Below, one piece after another: positions 17,628 through 27,968 of a DNA stretch of 64,000 nucleotides. The stretch's first letter is position 1. Each line of letters opens with the position of its first letter. The position numbers and the translations under genes were made by a program. Below the pieces are notes generated by a model that did no database searches, was not told the DNA's origin, and saw only the letters and a program-made list of their open reading frames with translations. This DNA is from Actinomycetota bacterium (lineage in GTDB: Bacteria; Actinomycetota; Actinomycetes; S36-B12; UBA5976), in contig CANGDR010000005.1 in the NCBI GenBank assembly GCA_947452765.1, positions 16,826 to 80,825 of the forward strand. Direction: 5' to 3'.

Positions 17628-19057
17628 AGAATTGGCTCCGGTCGATAAGTTGCAGCACCCGGGGTGGCAGCTACGAGGTTAGAAACTTGGGCAGCAACTG
17701 CAGCAACTTGGTTGCGCGCAGCTCCAGTGAATTCAAGTGGTCGCGAAATCAAAGCCTCAAGGTCACTTCGATTAAGTCCAAGACGGGCATCAGCAGCTAG
17801 GCGATCTATCACCGCATTGCCATCGCCACCATTCGGACCGCGCATTTCTAGTGCGACAGCGACCGCATGTTCCTTAATGACTTCATGCGCCGTTTCGCGG
17901 CCCACGCCATTACGAACGGCAGCCATCAATATCTTGGTGGTTGCTAGGAATGGTAAGTAGCGCGCGAGTTCACGTTCAATTACTGCAGGGAATGCGCCAA
18001 ACTCTTCGAGGACTGTTAAGAAAGTTTCGAATAGTCCGTCAATGGCATAGAACGAGTCTGGCAACGCAACCCGACGAACTACCGAACAGAAAACGTCGCC
18101 TTCGTTCCATTGATTACCAGATAGTTCGCCAACCATGGATGCATAACCACGCAGGATTACGGCAAACCCATTAACTCGTTCACAGGAACGAGTGTTCATC
18201 TTGTGTGGCATTGCGCTTGATCCAACTTGGCCTTCTTTGAAACCTTCAGTTACAAGTTCATGGCCAGCCATCAAGCGAATCGTGGTTGCAAAACTACTTG
18301 GGCCAGCCGCTAATTGCACCAAGGCGGTCACAGCGTCGTAATCAACTGAGCGCGGGTAAACCTGACCAACACTTGTAAATACGTTCGTGAAGCCTAAGTG
18401 TTTCGCAATCCGAGACTCTAAGTCAGCAAGTTTGCTGGCATCGCCATCCAATAGATCGAGCATGTCTTGCGCAGTTCCTACTGGACCCTTAATTCCACGA
18501 AGTGGATAGCGCGAAATCAAATCATCCAAGCGTGCAATTGCAACAAGTAATTCGTCAGCAGCCGATGCAAAGCGCTTACCCAAAGTTGTTGTTTGAGCTG
18601 CCACGTTATGACTGCGACCCGTTAGTGCAACATCGGTATAGCGAACTGCTAGTTCAGCTAATACGCCTGCAGTTGCAACTGACTTAGTGCGAATCAACTG
18701 CAAGCTCGCCATAACCTGAAGTTGTTCCACATTTTCAGTTAGGTCACGACTAGTCATACCCTTATGAATGTGTTCGTGACCGGCAAGCGCGCAGAACTCT
18801 TCAATTCGCGCTTTCACGTCATGGCGTGTAATTTTTTCGCGTGCCGCAATACTGGCTAGGTCAACGTTTTCGACAACAGCTTCGTAAGCCTCGATAACAC
18901 CGTTTGGAACTTCGATACCTAAATCTTTTTGGGCGCGTAATACTGCGATCCAAAGTTGGCGTTCGAGCACGATCTTGTTAGTTGGCGACCAAATTTGTGC
19001 CATCGAAGTCGAGGCGTAGCGTCCAGCAAGAACATTCGGAATGTTTGGCTTACTCAA
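17624..19057 (-). CDS. purB: Adenylosuccinate lyase
   Basis: Cleaves fumarate from SAICAR and from adenylosuccinate, so it serves both the step after PurC and the step after PurA. 477 residues. The fumarase/ASL superfamily signature is complete as GSSAMPHKMN, and GMTSRDLTENVEQLQ and RSHNVAAQTTTLGKRF match the other conserved regions. ATGA-type overlaps with purD upstream (19054-19057) and purC downstream show translational coupling. Confidence 0.96.
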   Translation of the reverse strand: MSKPNIPNVLAGRYASTSMAQIWSPTNKIVLERQLWIAVLRAQKDLGIEVPNGVIEAYEAVVENVDLASIAAREKITRHDVKARIEEFCALAGHEHIHKGMTSRDLTENVEQLQVMASLQLIRTKSVATAGVLAELAVRYTDVALTGRSHNVAAQTTTLGKRFASAADELLVAIARLDDLISRYPLRGIKGPVGTAQDMLDLLDGDASKLADLESRIAKHLGFTNVFTSVGQVYPRSVDYDAVTALVQLAAGPSSFATTIRLMAGHELVTEGFKEGQVGSSAMPHKMNTRSCERVNGFAVILRGYASMVGELSGNQWNEGDVFCSVVRRVALPDSFYAIDGLFETFLTVLEEFGAFPAVIERELARYLPFLATTKILMAAVRNGVGRETAHEVIKEHAVAVALEMRGPNGGDGNAVIDRLAADARLGLNRSDLEALISRPLEFTGAARNQVAAVAAQVSNLVAATPGAATYRPEPIL

Positions 19058-20337
19058 CTGTCATCTCCCAATCTGATCTCACTAAGTGCGGCTTTTAAAG
19101 CAATGTCTGATCGGTGATGTTCCCCGTCAAACTCAATTGTCTCAATTCCGGCGTACGCTTTGCTACGTGCGCCAGTCAAATCTTTCCCCGTCGCAGTAAT
19201 ACTCAGCACTCGCCCACCATTGGCGGTAATTTCCCCTAATTCATTAGCCTTAGTTCCGGCTTGATAAACCGAAAGCCCTTGGGCTTGTGCTGCTGGGATT
19301 CCCGAAATCACGGCGCCGAGGACTGGCGAATCTGGGTAACCATCGGCAGCCATCACGACAGTTACGGCCGATTCAGACTTCCACTTAAGTTCCGGTAGTC
19401 CAGAAAGTTTCCCAGTGGCAGCCGCCATAAGTAATTCACTAAGTGGTGAATCCAGTCGAGCCAACACAACTTGGGTTTCTGGGTCCCCGAACCGAGCATT
19501 GAATTCGATTACGCGAACTCCGCTCGAAGTAATTGCCAGACCGGCGAACAGCAAACCAACAAATGGCGTGCCGCGACGATTCATCTCATAGATCATTGGT
19601 TGCAGGACATTCTTAGTTACTTCGGCAACAAAATTCTCTGGTGCCCATGGCAATGGCGAATAGGCTCCCATACCACCGGTGTTTGGGCCCTCGTCGTTAT
19701 CGCCAACCCGCTTGAAGTCTTGAGCTGGTGTAAGTGGAACGATCGTTGTCCCATCACTAACTCCGAACAAACTGACTTCAGGTCCATCTAAGTATTCTTC
19801 GATTACGACCGCGCCACCATCACGACTGTCGATGCACGCTAACGCATGTCGTAGCGCTTCGGCACGATCATTCGTTACAACTACACCCTTACCCGCAGCT
19901 AACCCATCATCTTTAACAACATAAGGCGCACCAAAAGTGTCGAGTGCTTCTGCAGCTTGCTCAACCGTTACGCAGTATCGAGCTGCGGCGGTTGGAACCC
20001 CGGCCGCTTCCATGACTTCTTTAGCAAAGGCTTTGCTGCCCTCAAGCGCTGCCGCAACCTTAGATGGACCAAATACCGCGATCCCGGCTTCCCTAAGTGC
20101 ATCGCCGACGCCTGCAACTAGGGGTGCCTCTGGACCAATAACGACTAGGTCTACGTTGAAATCTTTAGCAAGTGCCACAACTTCGGCTGAGTTATTTGGA
20201 TTTACATGTGCCACACGTGCAATTTCTGCGATACCTGGATTCCCTGGGGCGCAAACTACTTCAACGCCTGAATCTTTTAGGAGGGTGGCGACTATGGCGT
20301 GTTCTCTCGCACCTTGACCAATAACGAGGATTAACAC
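19054..20337 (-). CDS. purD: Phosphoribosylamine-glycine ligase (GAR synthetase)
   Basis: Second step of purine synthesis: phosphoribosylamine plus glycine to GAR with ATP. About 427 residues. The N-terminus VLILVIGQGAREHAIV is the family start; ATP-grasp features follow (VVKDDGLAAGKGVVV, VIEEYLDGPEVSLF, VIEFNARFGDPETQ). GTG at 20337 is chosen because the family homology begins there and AGGAA lies 4 nt upstream; the frame stays open for 18 more codons that look non-coding. It is preceded by the terminator of the aminotransferase gene, so a purine-operon promoter should lie between 20338 and 20372, although no clear one is visible. Confidence 0.95.
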   Translation of the reverse strand: MLILVIGQGAREHAIVATLLKDSGVEVVCAPGNPGIAEIARVAHVNPNNSAEVVALAKDFNVDLVVIGPEAPLVAGVGDALREAGIAVFGPSKVAAALEGSKAFAKEVMEAAGVPTAAARYCVTVEQAAEALDTFGAPYVVKDDGLAAGKGVVVTNDRAEALRHALACIDSRDGGAVVIEEYLDGPEVSLFGVSDGTTIVPLTPAQDFKRVGDNDEGPNTGGMGAYSPLPWAPENFVAEVTKNVLQPMIYEMNRRGTPFVGLLFAGLAITSSGVRVIEFNARFGDPETQVVLARLDSPLSELLMAAATGKLSGLPELKWKSESAVTVVMAADGYPDSPVLGAVISGIPAAQAQGLSVYQAGTKANELGEITANGGRVLSITATGKDLTGARSKAYAGIETIEFDGEHHRSDIALKAALSEIRLGDDS

Positions 20338-20372
20338 TTTCCTAAGCCTATTGCCAAAGGGCTTAAACAACG

Positions 20373-20410
20373 AAAATCCCGACCTCCGCATGATGGGAGC
20401 TCGGGATTTT
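20373..20410 (-). terminator. Terminator after the class III aminotransferase
   Basis: Inverted repeat with 15-bp arms (14 matches; outer part AAAATCCCGA at 20373-20382 and TCGGGATTTT at 20401-20410) around an 8-nt loop. On the minus strand the stem is followed by a T-rich stretch. Confidence 0.75.
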
Positions 20411-20425
20411 CTGGAGTTTTGCTAA

Positions 20426-21766
20426 TTAACCTTCGTAGTGATGAGCCAAGCCTGCAAATACCTCATCAAGAATTGCCAAACCTTCTTTGGCTTCAGTCTC
20501 GGTGACATTGCAAGGTGGAACTACGTGCAGACGGTTGTAGTTAGTAAAAGGCATCAAACCCTTTGCCCGACATGAGGCAACCAATTCCGCCATCGCAGGT
20601 GAGGTGCCACCGTAAGGAGCAAGCATTTCCTTGGTCTTGCGGTTCTTTACAAGATCAAGTGCCCAGAACACTCCTGCGCCACGAGCTTCACCAATGATTG
20701 GATGACGTTCCTGTAGATCCTTAAGTCCTGGACCAAGAATCGTTTCACCAATGTGCTTGGCATTTTCGACGATTCGCTCTTCCTTCATAACATCGATAGT
20801 TGCAACGATCGACGCTGCTGCGAGTGGGTGACCTGAGTAAGTAAGGCCACCAGGGAATACCCGCTCGTTGAACGTAGCAGCAACATGATCGCTGATGACT
20901 ACACCGCCAACTGGAACGTAACCACTGTTGGAACCCTTAGCGAAAACAAATAGATCAGGCTTTACGTCGAATGCGTCAAATGCAAACCATTCACCGGTAC
21001 GACCAAAGCCAGCCATAACTTCATCAAGAATCAACATGATGCCGTTATCGTCACAAAGTTTGCGAACACCTTCGAGGTAACCCGGAGGTGGCACAAGTAC
21101 GCCAGCAGTACCAACAACAGTTTCCATCAGGATTGTTGCAATGGTGCTTGCCCCTTCGTACTTAATTACTTCAGCTAAGTGAGCAAGGGCGCGCTGCGTT
21201 TCTTGTTCCTGAGTTTCGGACCAGAAGCTAGTGCGATATAGATGTGGACCAAAGAAATGTACGTGGCCATCAGAGTGCTCGTTTGGCCAACGACGTGGAT
21301 CACCAGTTGCCACAATCGCAGAACCGGTGTTGCCGTGGTACGAACGGTAGAACGAAAGCACTTTGTTCTTACCAGTATGTAAGCGAGCCATGCGAATTGC
21401 ATTTTCAACTGCGTCAGCGCCACCGTTTGTGAAGAAAACTTTATTCATACCTTCAGGAGCAAGTTCAGCAATGCGCTTTGCAGCTTCGCCACGCATGTCG
21501 TTTGCATGCTGAGGTGCGATAGTTGCAAGGCGGCCAGCTTGTTCTTGGATCGCGGCAATTACTTTTGGATGTTGGTGACCAATATTTACGTTCACTAACT
21601 GACTGGAGAAATCAAGATATCGATTGCCGTCGTAGTCCCAAACATAAGAACCTTCAGCACCTTGGATGAGCATCGGGTTCAATGCACCCTGTGCACTCCA
21701 TGAGTGAAATACGTGTGAGCGGTCTAGGTCTAAAACTTCTTTACCGCGGGCTGAATTTGCTTCCAT
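20426..21766 (-). CDS. PLP-dependent class III aminotransferase
   Basis: About 446 residues. Class III pattern: YVWDYDGNRYLDFSSQLVNVNIGH, FFTNGGADAVENAIRMAR, LILDEVMAGFGRTGEW, and the PLP lysine in FVFAKGSNSGYVPVGG. The family includes omega-amino acid:pyruvate, taurine:pyruvate and GABA aminotransferases; the substrate is not fixed by the sequence. The semialdehyde dehydrogenase 6 kb away could take its product but is not linked. I prefer the ATG at 21766; an upstream TTG at 21775 would sit only 3 nt from the AGGAG. A hairpin terminator follows the stop. Confidence 0.9.
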   Translation of the reverse strand: MEANSARGKEVLDLDRSHVFHSWSAQGALNPMLIQGAEGSYVWDYDGNRYLDFSSQLVNVNIGHQHPKVIAAIQEQAGRLATIAPQHANDMRGEAAKRIAELAPEGMNKVFFTNGGADAVENAIRMARLHTGKNKVLSFYRSYHGNTGSAIVATGDPRRWPNEHSDGHVHFFGPHLYRTSFWSETQEQETQRALAHLAEVIKYEGASTIATILMETVVGTAGVLVPPPGYLEGVRKLCDDNGIMLILDEVMAGFGRTGEWFAFDAFDVKPDLFVFAKGSNSGYVPVGGVVISDHVAATFNERVFPGGLTYSGHPLAAASIVATIDVMKEERIVENAKHIGETILGPGLKDLQERHPIIGEARGAGVFWALDLVKNRKTKEMLAPYGGTSPAMAELVASCRAKGLMPFTNYNRLHVVPPCNVTETEAKEGLAILDEVFAGLAHHYEG

Positions 21767-21851
21767 GAATATCAATAACTCCTATTACCAAGTGGTCGAG
21801 TCAATGCTACGCCTGCGAAGTGGGTCTTGGTAATGCCATTGCCTAAAAGGT

Positions 21852-22613
21852 TTAGCGCTGGACATCCAGATTCAAGCTTGGCCAGCGGGCTTCCACAATT
21901 GGGTCCATTAGGTCGGAAAGGCGCAGTTTTTGCTTGCCATCTGCATCGAAATTCTGTGGGTTGAGCCAGGCAACAAATGCATCTTGGGCAACTGGCCAAT
22001 CCCGATCAATAATTGCAAACCAAGCAGTATCCCGATTGTGCCCTTTGACCATGGTCGCCTGGCGAAATAGGCCTTCGAACGACATACCCAATCGCATCGC
22101 AGCATTTATTGATGGTTGATTTAGGGAATTGCATTTCCACTCATAGCGGCGGTATCCCATGTCGAAAGCATTTTTCATCATTAAGTACATAGCTTCAGTT
22201 GCGATTGGCTTTTGTTGAATTACCGGCGAATAAGTAATCCAACCAACTTCAATTGAGCTCGCACCCGGATCAACGCGTAAGTAGGAAGCAACACCTACTG
22301 CTTTATTTGATTCGATATCGATGATTGCGTAGAAAAACGGATCAGCTTTATGTTGCACGCCTTCAACCCAAGTACGGTATTCAGCTTCGCTCTTGAATGG
22401 TCCTTGTGGCATGTAAGTCCAAAGGCGACCGTCAGTATCAAGGGAGTAAACCGAATAAAGATCGGCGGCATGCTTATCCGCATCCAGAACTTCTAGGTAG
22501 CAGTATTGGCCAGTTAACTTGACTGCTTCATCAGGTAAACCTGGACGAACTACCTCACCCAATGGCACGCCAATTGGATCGCCGAATTCATTCTTAACTG
22601 AACTGATCTTCAT
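21852..22613 (-). CDS. GNAT-family N-acetyltransferase (RimL-like)
   Basis: 253 residues. GNAT fold features of the RimJ/RimL branch: FFYAIIDIESNKAVGVASYLRV (strands 3-4), SSIEVGWITYSP (strand 4), PIATEAMYLMMKNAFDMGYRRYEWKC (acetyl-CoA loop and helix) and NQPSINAAMRLGMSFEG. It transfers an acetyl group to an unknown amine, possibly a protein N-terminus or a small molecule. The gene begins 4 nt after the purA stop and is probably co-transcribed with it. No clear Shine-Dalgarno. Confidence 0.88.
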   Translation of the reverse strand: MKISSVKNEFGDPIGVPLGEVVRPGLPDEAVKLTGQYCYLEVLDADKHAADLYSVYSLDTDGRLWTYMPQGPFKSEAEYRTWVEGVQHKADPFFYAIIDIESNKAVGVASYLRVDPGASSIEVGWITYSPVIQQKPIATEAMYLMMKNAFDMGYRRYEWKCNSLNQPSINAAMRLGMSFEGLFRQATMVKGHNRDTAWFAIIDRDWPVAQDAFVAWLNPQNFDADGKQKLRLSDLMDPIVEARWPSLNLDVQR

Positions 22614-22617
22614 GAGA

Positions 22618-23922
<1,305 letters not shown>

Positions 23923-23969
23923 TTATCGATGCGAACTAGATAAGGCTAGTCCCCAAAATGGACCGTTAA

Positions 23970-24386
23970 TTACTTGGCTAGGGCTTGTGTTGCGGCTGGG
24001 TCACAGTCATTCAGGAACTGGGCGCAACGAGTGGCTTCTGCGGTCTCGTTAATGGCAGCAGCTCCCCGAGCCAATGCGTTTAGGCAGCGGAGGAAGCCTT
24101 GGTTTGGTTCATGATTCCATGGCACCGGGCCAAAACCTTTCCAGCCATTTTTGCGCAAGGCATCCAAACCGCGGTGGTAGCCAACACGAGCAAATGCATA
24201 GGACTCGATGACGAGTTTGTTGTTCCAGGCCTGGTCCGCAAGCACAGCCCAAGCCAAACTGCTATCTGGGAACTGGGCGGCAGCTTCCTCGGGTGTTGAG
24301 CCAGCCTCAAGGGCATCGGATGTGCGATTGTCGATCGGAAGCAGAGTTGGTGGTGGACCGTCTAGTAAATCTTGACCAATAGTCAT
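23970..24386 (-). CDS. DUF3151 family protein
   Basis: 138 residues, alpha-helical in appearance: two helix pairs around SSLAWAVLADQAWNNKLVIE and FARVGYHRGLDALRKNGWKG, then a segment GFLRCLNALARGAAAI. This matches the DUF3151 family, which is restricted to actinobacteria and often follows fba. Function unknown. The ATG overlaps the last base of the fba stop (TAATG arrangement), so the two are translationally coupled. The conserved coupling to a glycolytic aldolase is the only functional hint. Confidence 0.85.
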   Translation of the reverse strand: MTIGQDLLDGPPPTLLPIDNRTSDALEAGSTPEEAAAQFPDSSLAWAVLADQAWNNKLVIESYAFARVGYHRGLDALRKNGWKGFGPVPWNHEPNQGFLRCLNALARGAAAINETAEATRCAQFLNDCDPAATQALAK

Positions 24387-25411
24387 TACTTGATCCGCGT
24401 TCCGGTAGCACGAAGATCTTCACAGGCGCGAGTTACGCGAGCCGCCATGCCTGCTTCGGCTAATTTTCCGTAAGCACGTGGATCGTAAACCTTCTTGTTT
24501 CCAACTTCACCATCAATTTTCAAGATGCCATCGTAGTTCTTGAAAATATGATCAACAACTGGACGCGTGAATGCGTACTGGGTATCAGTATCTATGTTCA
24601 TCTTGATAACACCGTAATCGAGTGATTCGCGAATTTCGGAAAGTAGCGAACCTGAGCCGCCATGGAATACCAGATCAAGCGGCTTGTCTTTGGTGTTGTG
24701 CTTTGCCTGAACTGCATCCTGCAGCTCTTTCAAAATTGAAGGTGTAAGTACAACGTTGCCTGGTTTGTAAACGCCATGTACGTTTCCGAAAGTTGCTGCA
24801 ACTAAGTAGCGACCGCGTTCGCCAAGGCCAAGACGTTCAGCCATGGCAAGTGCGTCCTCCGGAGTTGAGAACAACTTTGCATCATGCGAGGCTTCGATGC
24901 CGTCTTCTTCGCCACCGACAACACCAATTTCAATTTCCAAAATCGTGCGAGCAGCAGCACACTTATCAAGCATCTCGTCTGCTACTGCAAGATTCTCTTT
25001 CATCGAAACAGCTGAGCCATCCCACATGTAGGACTGGAACAAAGGTTCTTGCCCGTTTTTAACGCGATCCGCAGACATCTGAACTAACGGACGCATAAAT
25101 CCATCAAGCTTTTCGGCTGGGCAGTGATCGGTATGTAGAGCAATGTTTACGCTGTAACCCTTAGCAACGGAATGTGCGAACTCGGCAAGTGCGGCTGCGC
25201 CAATAACCATATCTTTAACGCCCTGGCCCGATGCGAATTCGGCGCCGCCCCAAGAAACCTGAACGATGCCATCACTTTCTGCTTCCGCAAATCCACGAAT
25301 CGCGGCAACTATTGTCTGGGATGAAGTGCAGTTGATCGCCGGATATGCGAATGCGCCAGCCTTAGCGCGATCAAGCATTTCGTTGTAAACCTCTGGACTA
25401 GCAATAGGCAT
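24386..25411 (-). CDS. fba: Fructose-bisphosphate aldolase, class II
   Basis: Zinc-dependent cleavage of fructose-1,6-bisphosphate in glycolysis and the reverse in gluconeogenesis. 341 residues. Metal ligands are visible in IALHTDHCPAEKLD and VFHGGSGSLLSE, with YAFTRPVVDHIF near the C-terminus typical of the actinobacterial class IIA branch. AGGAG lies 9 nt before the ATG at 25411. First gene of a two-gene operon with the DUF3151 gene, divergent from the DedA gene. Confidence 0.96.
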   Translation of the reverse strand: MPIASPEVYNEMLDRAKAGAFAYPAINCTSSQTIVAAIRGFAEAESDGIVQVSWGGAEFASGQGVKDMVIGAAALAEFAHSVAKGYSVNIALHTDHCPAEKLDGFMRPLVQMSADRVKNGQEPLFQSYMWDGSAVSMKENLAVADEMLDKCAAARTILEIEIGVVGGEEDGIEASHDAKLFSTPEDALAMAERLGLGERGRYLVAATFGNVHGVYKPGNVVLTPSILKELQDAVQAKHNTKDKPLDLVFHGGSGSLLSEIRESLDYGVIKMNIDTDTQYAFTRPVVDHIFKNYDGILKIDGEVGNKKVYDPRAYGKLAEAGMAARVTRACEDLRATGTRIK

Positions 25412-25482
25412 GCTGCAAACTCCTGAACTGGGTAGTTAGTGGGTTACGGGCGCCGTTGCCCACTTGTTTATTGTGTCACGGG

Positions 25483-25488
25483 TAAAGT
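25483..25488 (+). promoter_or_regulatory. -10 element of a leaderless start (gene at 25495)
   Basis: TAAAGT, 6 nt before the GTG at 25495; no Shine-Dalgarno present. Confidence 0.5.
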
Positions 25489-25494
25489 CAAAGA

Positions 25495-26175
25495 GTGATC
25501 GCAACCACCGCCTCAATCGTCTCAGCAGCCTCAGTTCATACCGGACTGCTAGATCCGCAGGGTTTACTCAAGGGCTTTGGCGGCTGGGCACTAGGTGCGG
25601 CTTGTGCCATTTTGTTTGTTGAGTGTGGCATCTTGCTTGGTTTGGTTCTGCCTGGTGACTCGTTGCTATTCATTGTTGGATTACTGCTTGCCTCTGGATT
25701 TATTGCAACTCCACTTTGGCTCGCACTAATACTTTTGAGCATCTCAGCAACGGCTGGTAATTTGCTCGGCTACTGGACTGGAGCAAAGGTAGGACCGAGA
25801 CTCTTCAATCGACCAGATTCTAGAATTTTTAAACAAGAATATGTAGTTACAACTTCGGTGTTCTTTGAAAAATATGGCTCGCGTGCGATCATCTTGGCTC
25901 GATTTGTTCCGGTTGTTCGCTCCCTTATTACTGCGATGGCTGGCGTCGCCAAAATGAATTACAGAACCTACGCGATGTACAGCACTTTCGGTGGCGTGCT
26001 TTGGGTTGTGCTGTTAACACTTTCCGGATACTTCTTAGGCAATATCCCGTTCATTAAAGACCACATCGAACTTGTAACTATTAGCCTAGTTATCGTAAGT
26101 ACGATTCCAATTTATTTTGAAGTGCGCCGTCAGTCACGCAACATTAAACAAGAAATCGCAAATAGCCAGAATTAG
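25495..26175 (+). CDS. DedA/SNARE-associated (VTT domain) membrane protein
   Basis: 226 residues with about five hydrophobic segments. Diagnostic DedA features: FVECGILLGLVLPGDSLLF, NLLGYWTGAKVGPRLF, FFEKYGSRAIILARFVPVVRSLITAMAGVAKM, where the second and third carry the conserved charged and Arg residues. DedA proteins support membrane homeostasis and lipid or undecaprenyl-phosphate recycling in characterised bacteria; the role here is inferred from the family. GTG start at 25495 with TAAAGT 6 nt upstream. Its stop directly abuts the convergent pyrE stop. Confidence 0.92.
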   Translation: MIATTASIVSAASVHTGLLDPQGLLKGFGGWALGAACAILFVECGILLGLVLPGDSLLFIVGLLLASGFIATPLWLALILLSISATAGNLLGYWTGAKVGPRLFNRPDSRIFKQEYVVTTSVFFEKYGSRAIILARFVPVVRSLITAMAGVAKMNYRTYAMYSTFGGVLWVVLLTLSGYFLGNIPFIKDHIELVTISLVIVSTIPIYFEVRRQSRNIKQEIANSQN

Positions 26176-26709
26176 TTATAGTCCTAAGTCCGGCAAGTTG
26201 TAAGCGTAAAGATATTTAAAGCCTGCTGCTTCAACCGCAGGCGCAGCCGCTCGTTCCACAATTACAGCTACGGCTACAACTTCCGCACCAGCTTCGCGCA
26301 ACGCTTCAACCGCAGTTAGAACTGATCCACCAGTTGTGCTTGTGTCTTCAACGGCGAGTACGCGACGTCCTTTCACGTCAGGTCCCTCGATCCGACGTTG
26401 TAGGCCGTGAGCCTTTTCAGCCTTGCGTACTACGAAAGCATCCAGGTTGCGCCCTTGGGCAGCGGCGGCATGCAACATTGCCGTCGCAACTGGATCGGCA
26501 CCAAGTGTTAGGCCACCAACGGCATCAAAGTCGAGATCTTTAGTCAGGTCCAACATGACTCGACCAATAATTGGTGCTGCTTCGGCATCAAGTGTTACGC
26601 GGCGCAAATCGACGTAGTAATCAGCTTCTTTACCGCTGGAAAGAATTACTTTTCCATGGACAACTGCTTTATCGATGATTTGCTGGCGGAGTAATTCGCG
26701 ATCTGACAT
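26176..26709 (-). CDS. pyrE: Orotate phosphoribosyltransferase
   Basis: Attaches ribose phosphate from PRPP to orotate, giving OMP in pyrimidine synthesis. 177 residues, short form typical of actinobacteria. The PRPP motif is RRVLAVEDTSTTGGSVLTAV near residues 115-134, and GKEADYYVDLRRVTLD and VGGLTLGADPVA are the other conserved stretches. ATG at 26709 has no Shine-Dalgarno but TAGGCT ends 6 nt before it, so it is probably leaderless. Stands alone, without the other pyr genes. Confidence 0.95.
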   Translation of the reverse strand: MSDRELLRQQIIDKAVVHGKVILSSGKEADYYVDLRRVTLDAEAAPIIGRVMLDLTKDLDFDAVGGLTLGADPVATAMLHAAAAQGRNLDAFVVRKAEKAHGLQRRIEGPDVKGRRVLAVEDTSTTGGSVLTAVEALREAGAEVVAVAVIVERAAAPAVEAAGFKYLYAYNLPDLGL

Positions 26710-26715
26710 GCCCCC

Positions 26716-26721
26716 AGCCTA
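26716..26721 (-). promoter_or_regulatory. -10 element of a leaderless start (pyrE)
   Basis: Minus-strand TAGGCT, then GGGGGC, then the pyrE ATG at 26709. Confidence 0.45.
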
Positions 26722-26760
26722 TTTCGCAGGTCCCCGGAGAGCTCAGGCGTCCCCATATTC

Positions 26761-27219
26761 ATGGCAGGTATTCATGGCAGAGTTATCCCCATGGCCACGC
26801 TTGCATTCTTACCCGAGGAAGACTGTATTAATACAGTCTCGGCTAAAGTTACGCTCGCTGCTTCGCCGCTTATAGTTTCACCGCCAACCGACTCGATTCG
26901 GTGGGTTACACATGTGGCATCCCAACTGGCCGGTACAGCTGAACCTTTGGTCTTGGTTTTCCATGGCTCAATGAGTATTCATGCTCCGGCAATTGGGTTT
27001 AGCCGACGATCACTGCGCCGGCCCGCGGTTGGTTACGTCCTAATTGATCCTGTGATGCCAACTATCGGAGGTAACTATGGCGACTGGCCGGATGCGCCGG
27101 TCACGGTTGTTATTACTGACGAAGCAGGCGAATCAGCTAAGGAAGCCTCATTGCAATCTCGCTTGCGTGGTTGGAAAGTTACCACCGAACCAATTCAGGA
27201 AGTTTTAGCTGCGATTTAG
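26761..27219 (+). CDS. Hypothetical protein, possible alpha/beta-hydrolase-like fragment
   Basis: 152 codons. I do not recognise the family. LVLVFHGSMSIHAPAIG and VGYVLIDPVMP...PVTVVITDEAGE are reminiscent of the strand-3 HG motif and later strands of an alpha/beta hydrolase, but no GxSxG nucleophile elbow is visible, so it is either degenerate or a small binding protein. It lies between divergent pyrE and the convergent SDR gene, with which it overlaps by 4 nt. The start is uncertain: ATG 26761 or ATG 26791, neither with a Shine-Dalgarno or an ideally placed -10. Codon use looks like the neighbours, so I take it as real. Confidence 0.6.
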   Translation: MAGIHGRVIPMATLAFLPEEDCINTVSAKVTLAASPLIVSPPTDSIRWVTHVASQLAGTAEPLVLVFHGSMSIHAPAIGFSRRSLRRPAVGYVLIDPVMPTIGGNYGDWPDAPVTVVITDEAGESAKEASLQSRLRGWKVTTEPIQEVLAAI

Positions 27220-27965
27220 CGACGAGATGCGATTGAAATCTTTCGCACGAATGGTCGAGGAATATATTGGGCGACCAAACTTAAAACTTTGTATTGCAAA
27301 CCAGGCACACTGACTGGCTTTTGTGTTTTGAAATCTTTCAAAGCCTTTGCAACAACTTTGTCTACGTCTAACCACATCCAGTTTGGGATCGTGGCGGTTT
27401 CCATATTTGCCCGCGCATGAAATTCGGTTCGGGTAAAGCCTGGACACAAAGCCATTACGTGCACGTTTGATTTTTTATGAAGTGTCGCTAACGCTTCACT
27501 GAAACTTGTTACCCAGGCTTTAGCTGAACTGTAAGTTCCACTGGACATCCAACCTGCGACCGAACTTACGTTTATTACACCGCCGTGATTTCGCGCAACC
27601 ATACCCGGTAGTGCTGCATGAGTTATCCGCATAACCGCTGTAACTAAAACATCAAGCAAATTTTGTTCTGCCTCAACGCTGCCACCAACAAAAGATTGCT
27701 TGATTCCAAAACCGGCATTGTTGACGATTAATTCAATATCGTCGGCACTCGCACGATGTGTAACCTGAACTAATTGCATTCGGTCTGATAAATCGGCAGG
27801 TAACACTTCAGCTTTAATTCCATACTTCGCTCGTAACTCAATTGATAATGCGTTGAGTCGATCTACATCCCGGGCAACTAGAACTAAGTTCGTGCCGCTA
27901 GCTGCGAGTTGGCGCGCAAAGGACTCCCCGATTCCTGCGGTGGCGCCCGTGATTAAAGCGGTCAT
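27216..27965 (-). CDS. Short-chain dehydrogenase/reductase
   Basis: 249 residues, classical SDR. Cofactor motif TALITGATAGIGESFARQLA at the N-terminus with an NADP-type pattern, NNAGFGIK, catalytic Ser in NVSSVAGWMSSG and YxxxK as TYSSAKAW. C-terminal stretch LVAQYIPRPFVRKI resembles DltE/YqjQ-type SDRs of unknown substrate. It begins 3 nt after hspR, so it is the last gene of the chaperone operon or at least read through from it. Confidence 0.9.
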   Translation of the reverse strand: MTALITGATAGIGESFARQLAASGTNLVLVARDVDRLNALSIELRAKYGIKAEVLPADLSDRMQLVQVTHRASADDIELIVNNAGFGIKQSFVGGSVEAEQNLLDVLVTAVMRITHAALPGMVARNHGGVINVSSVAGWMSSGTYSSAKAWVTSFSEALATLHKKSNVHVMALCPGFTRTEFHARANMETATIPNWMWLDVDKVVAKALKDFKTQKPVSVPGLQYKVLSLVAQYIPRPFVRKISIASRR

Positions 27966-27968
27966 GGT

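Noticed and set aside
20338..20391. 18-codon extension of purD
   Set aside because: It would run into the aminotransferase terminator hairpin, and purD homology starts at the GTG at 20337 with a good Shine-Dalgarno.
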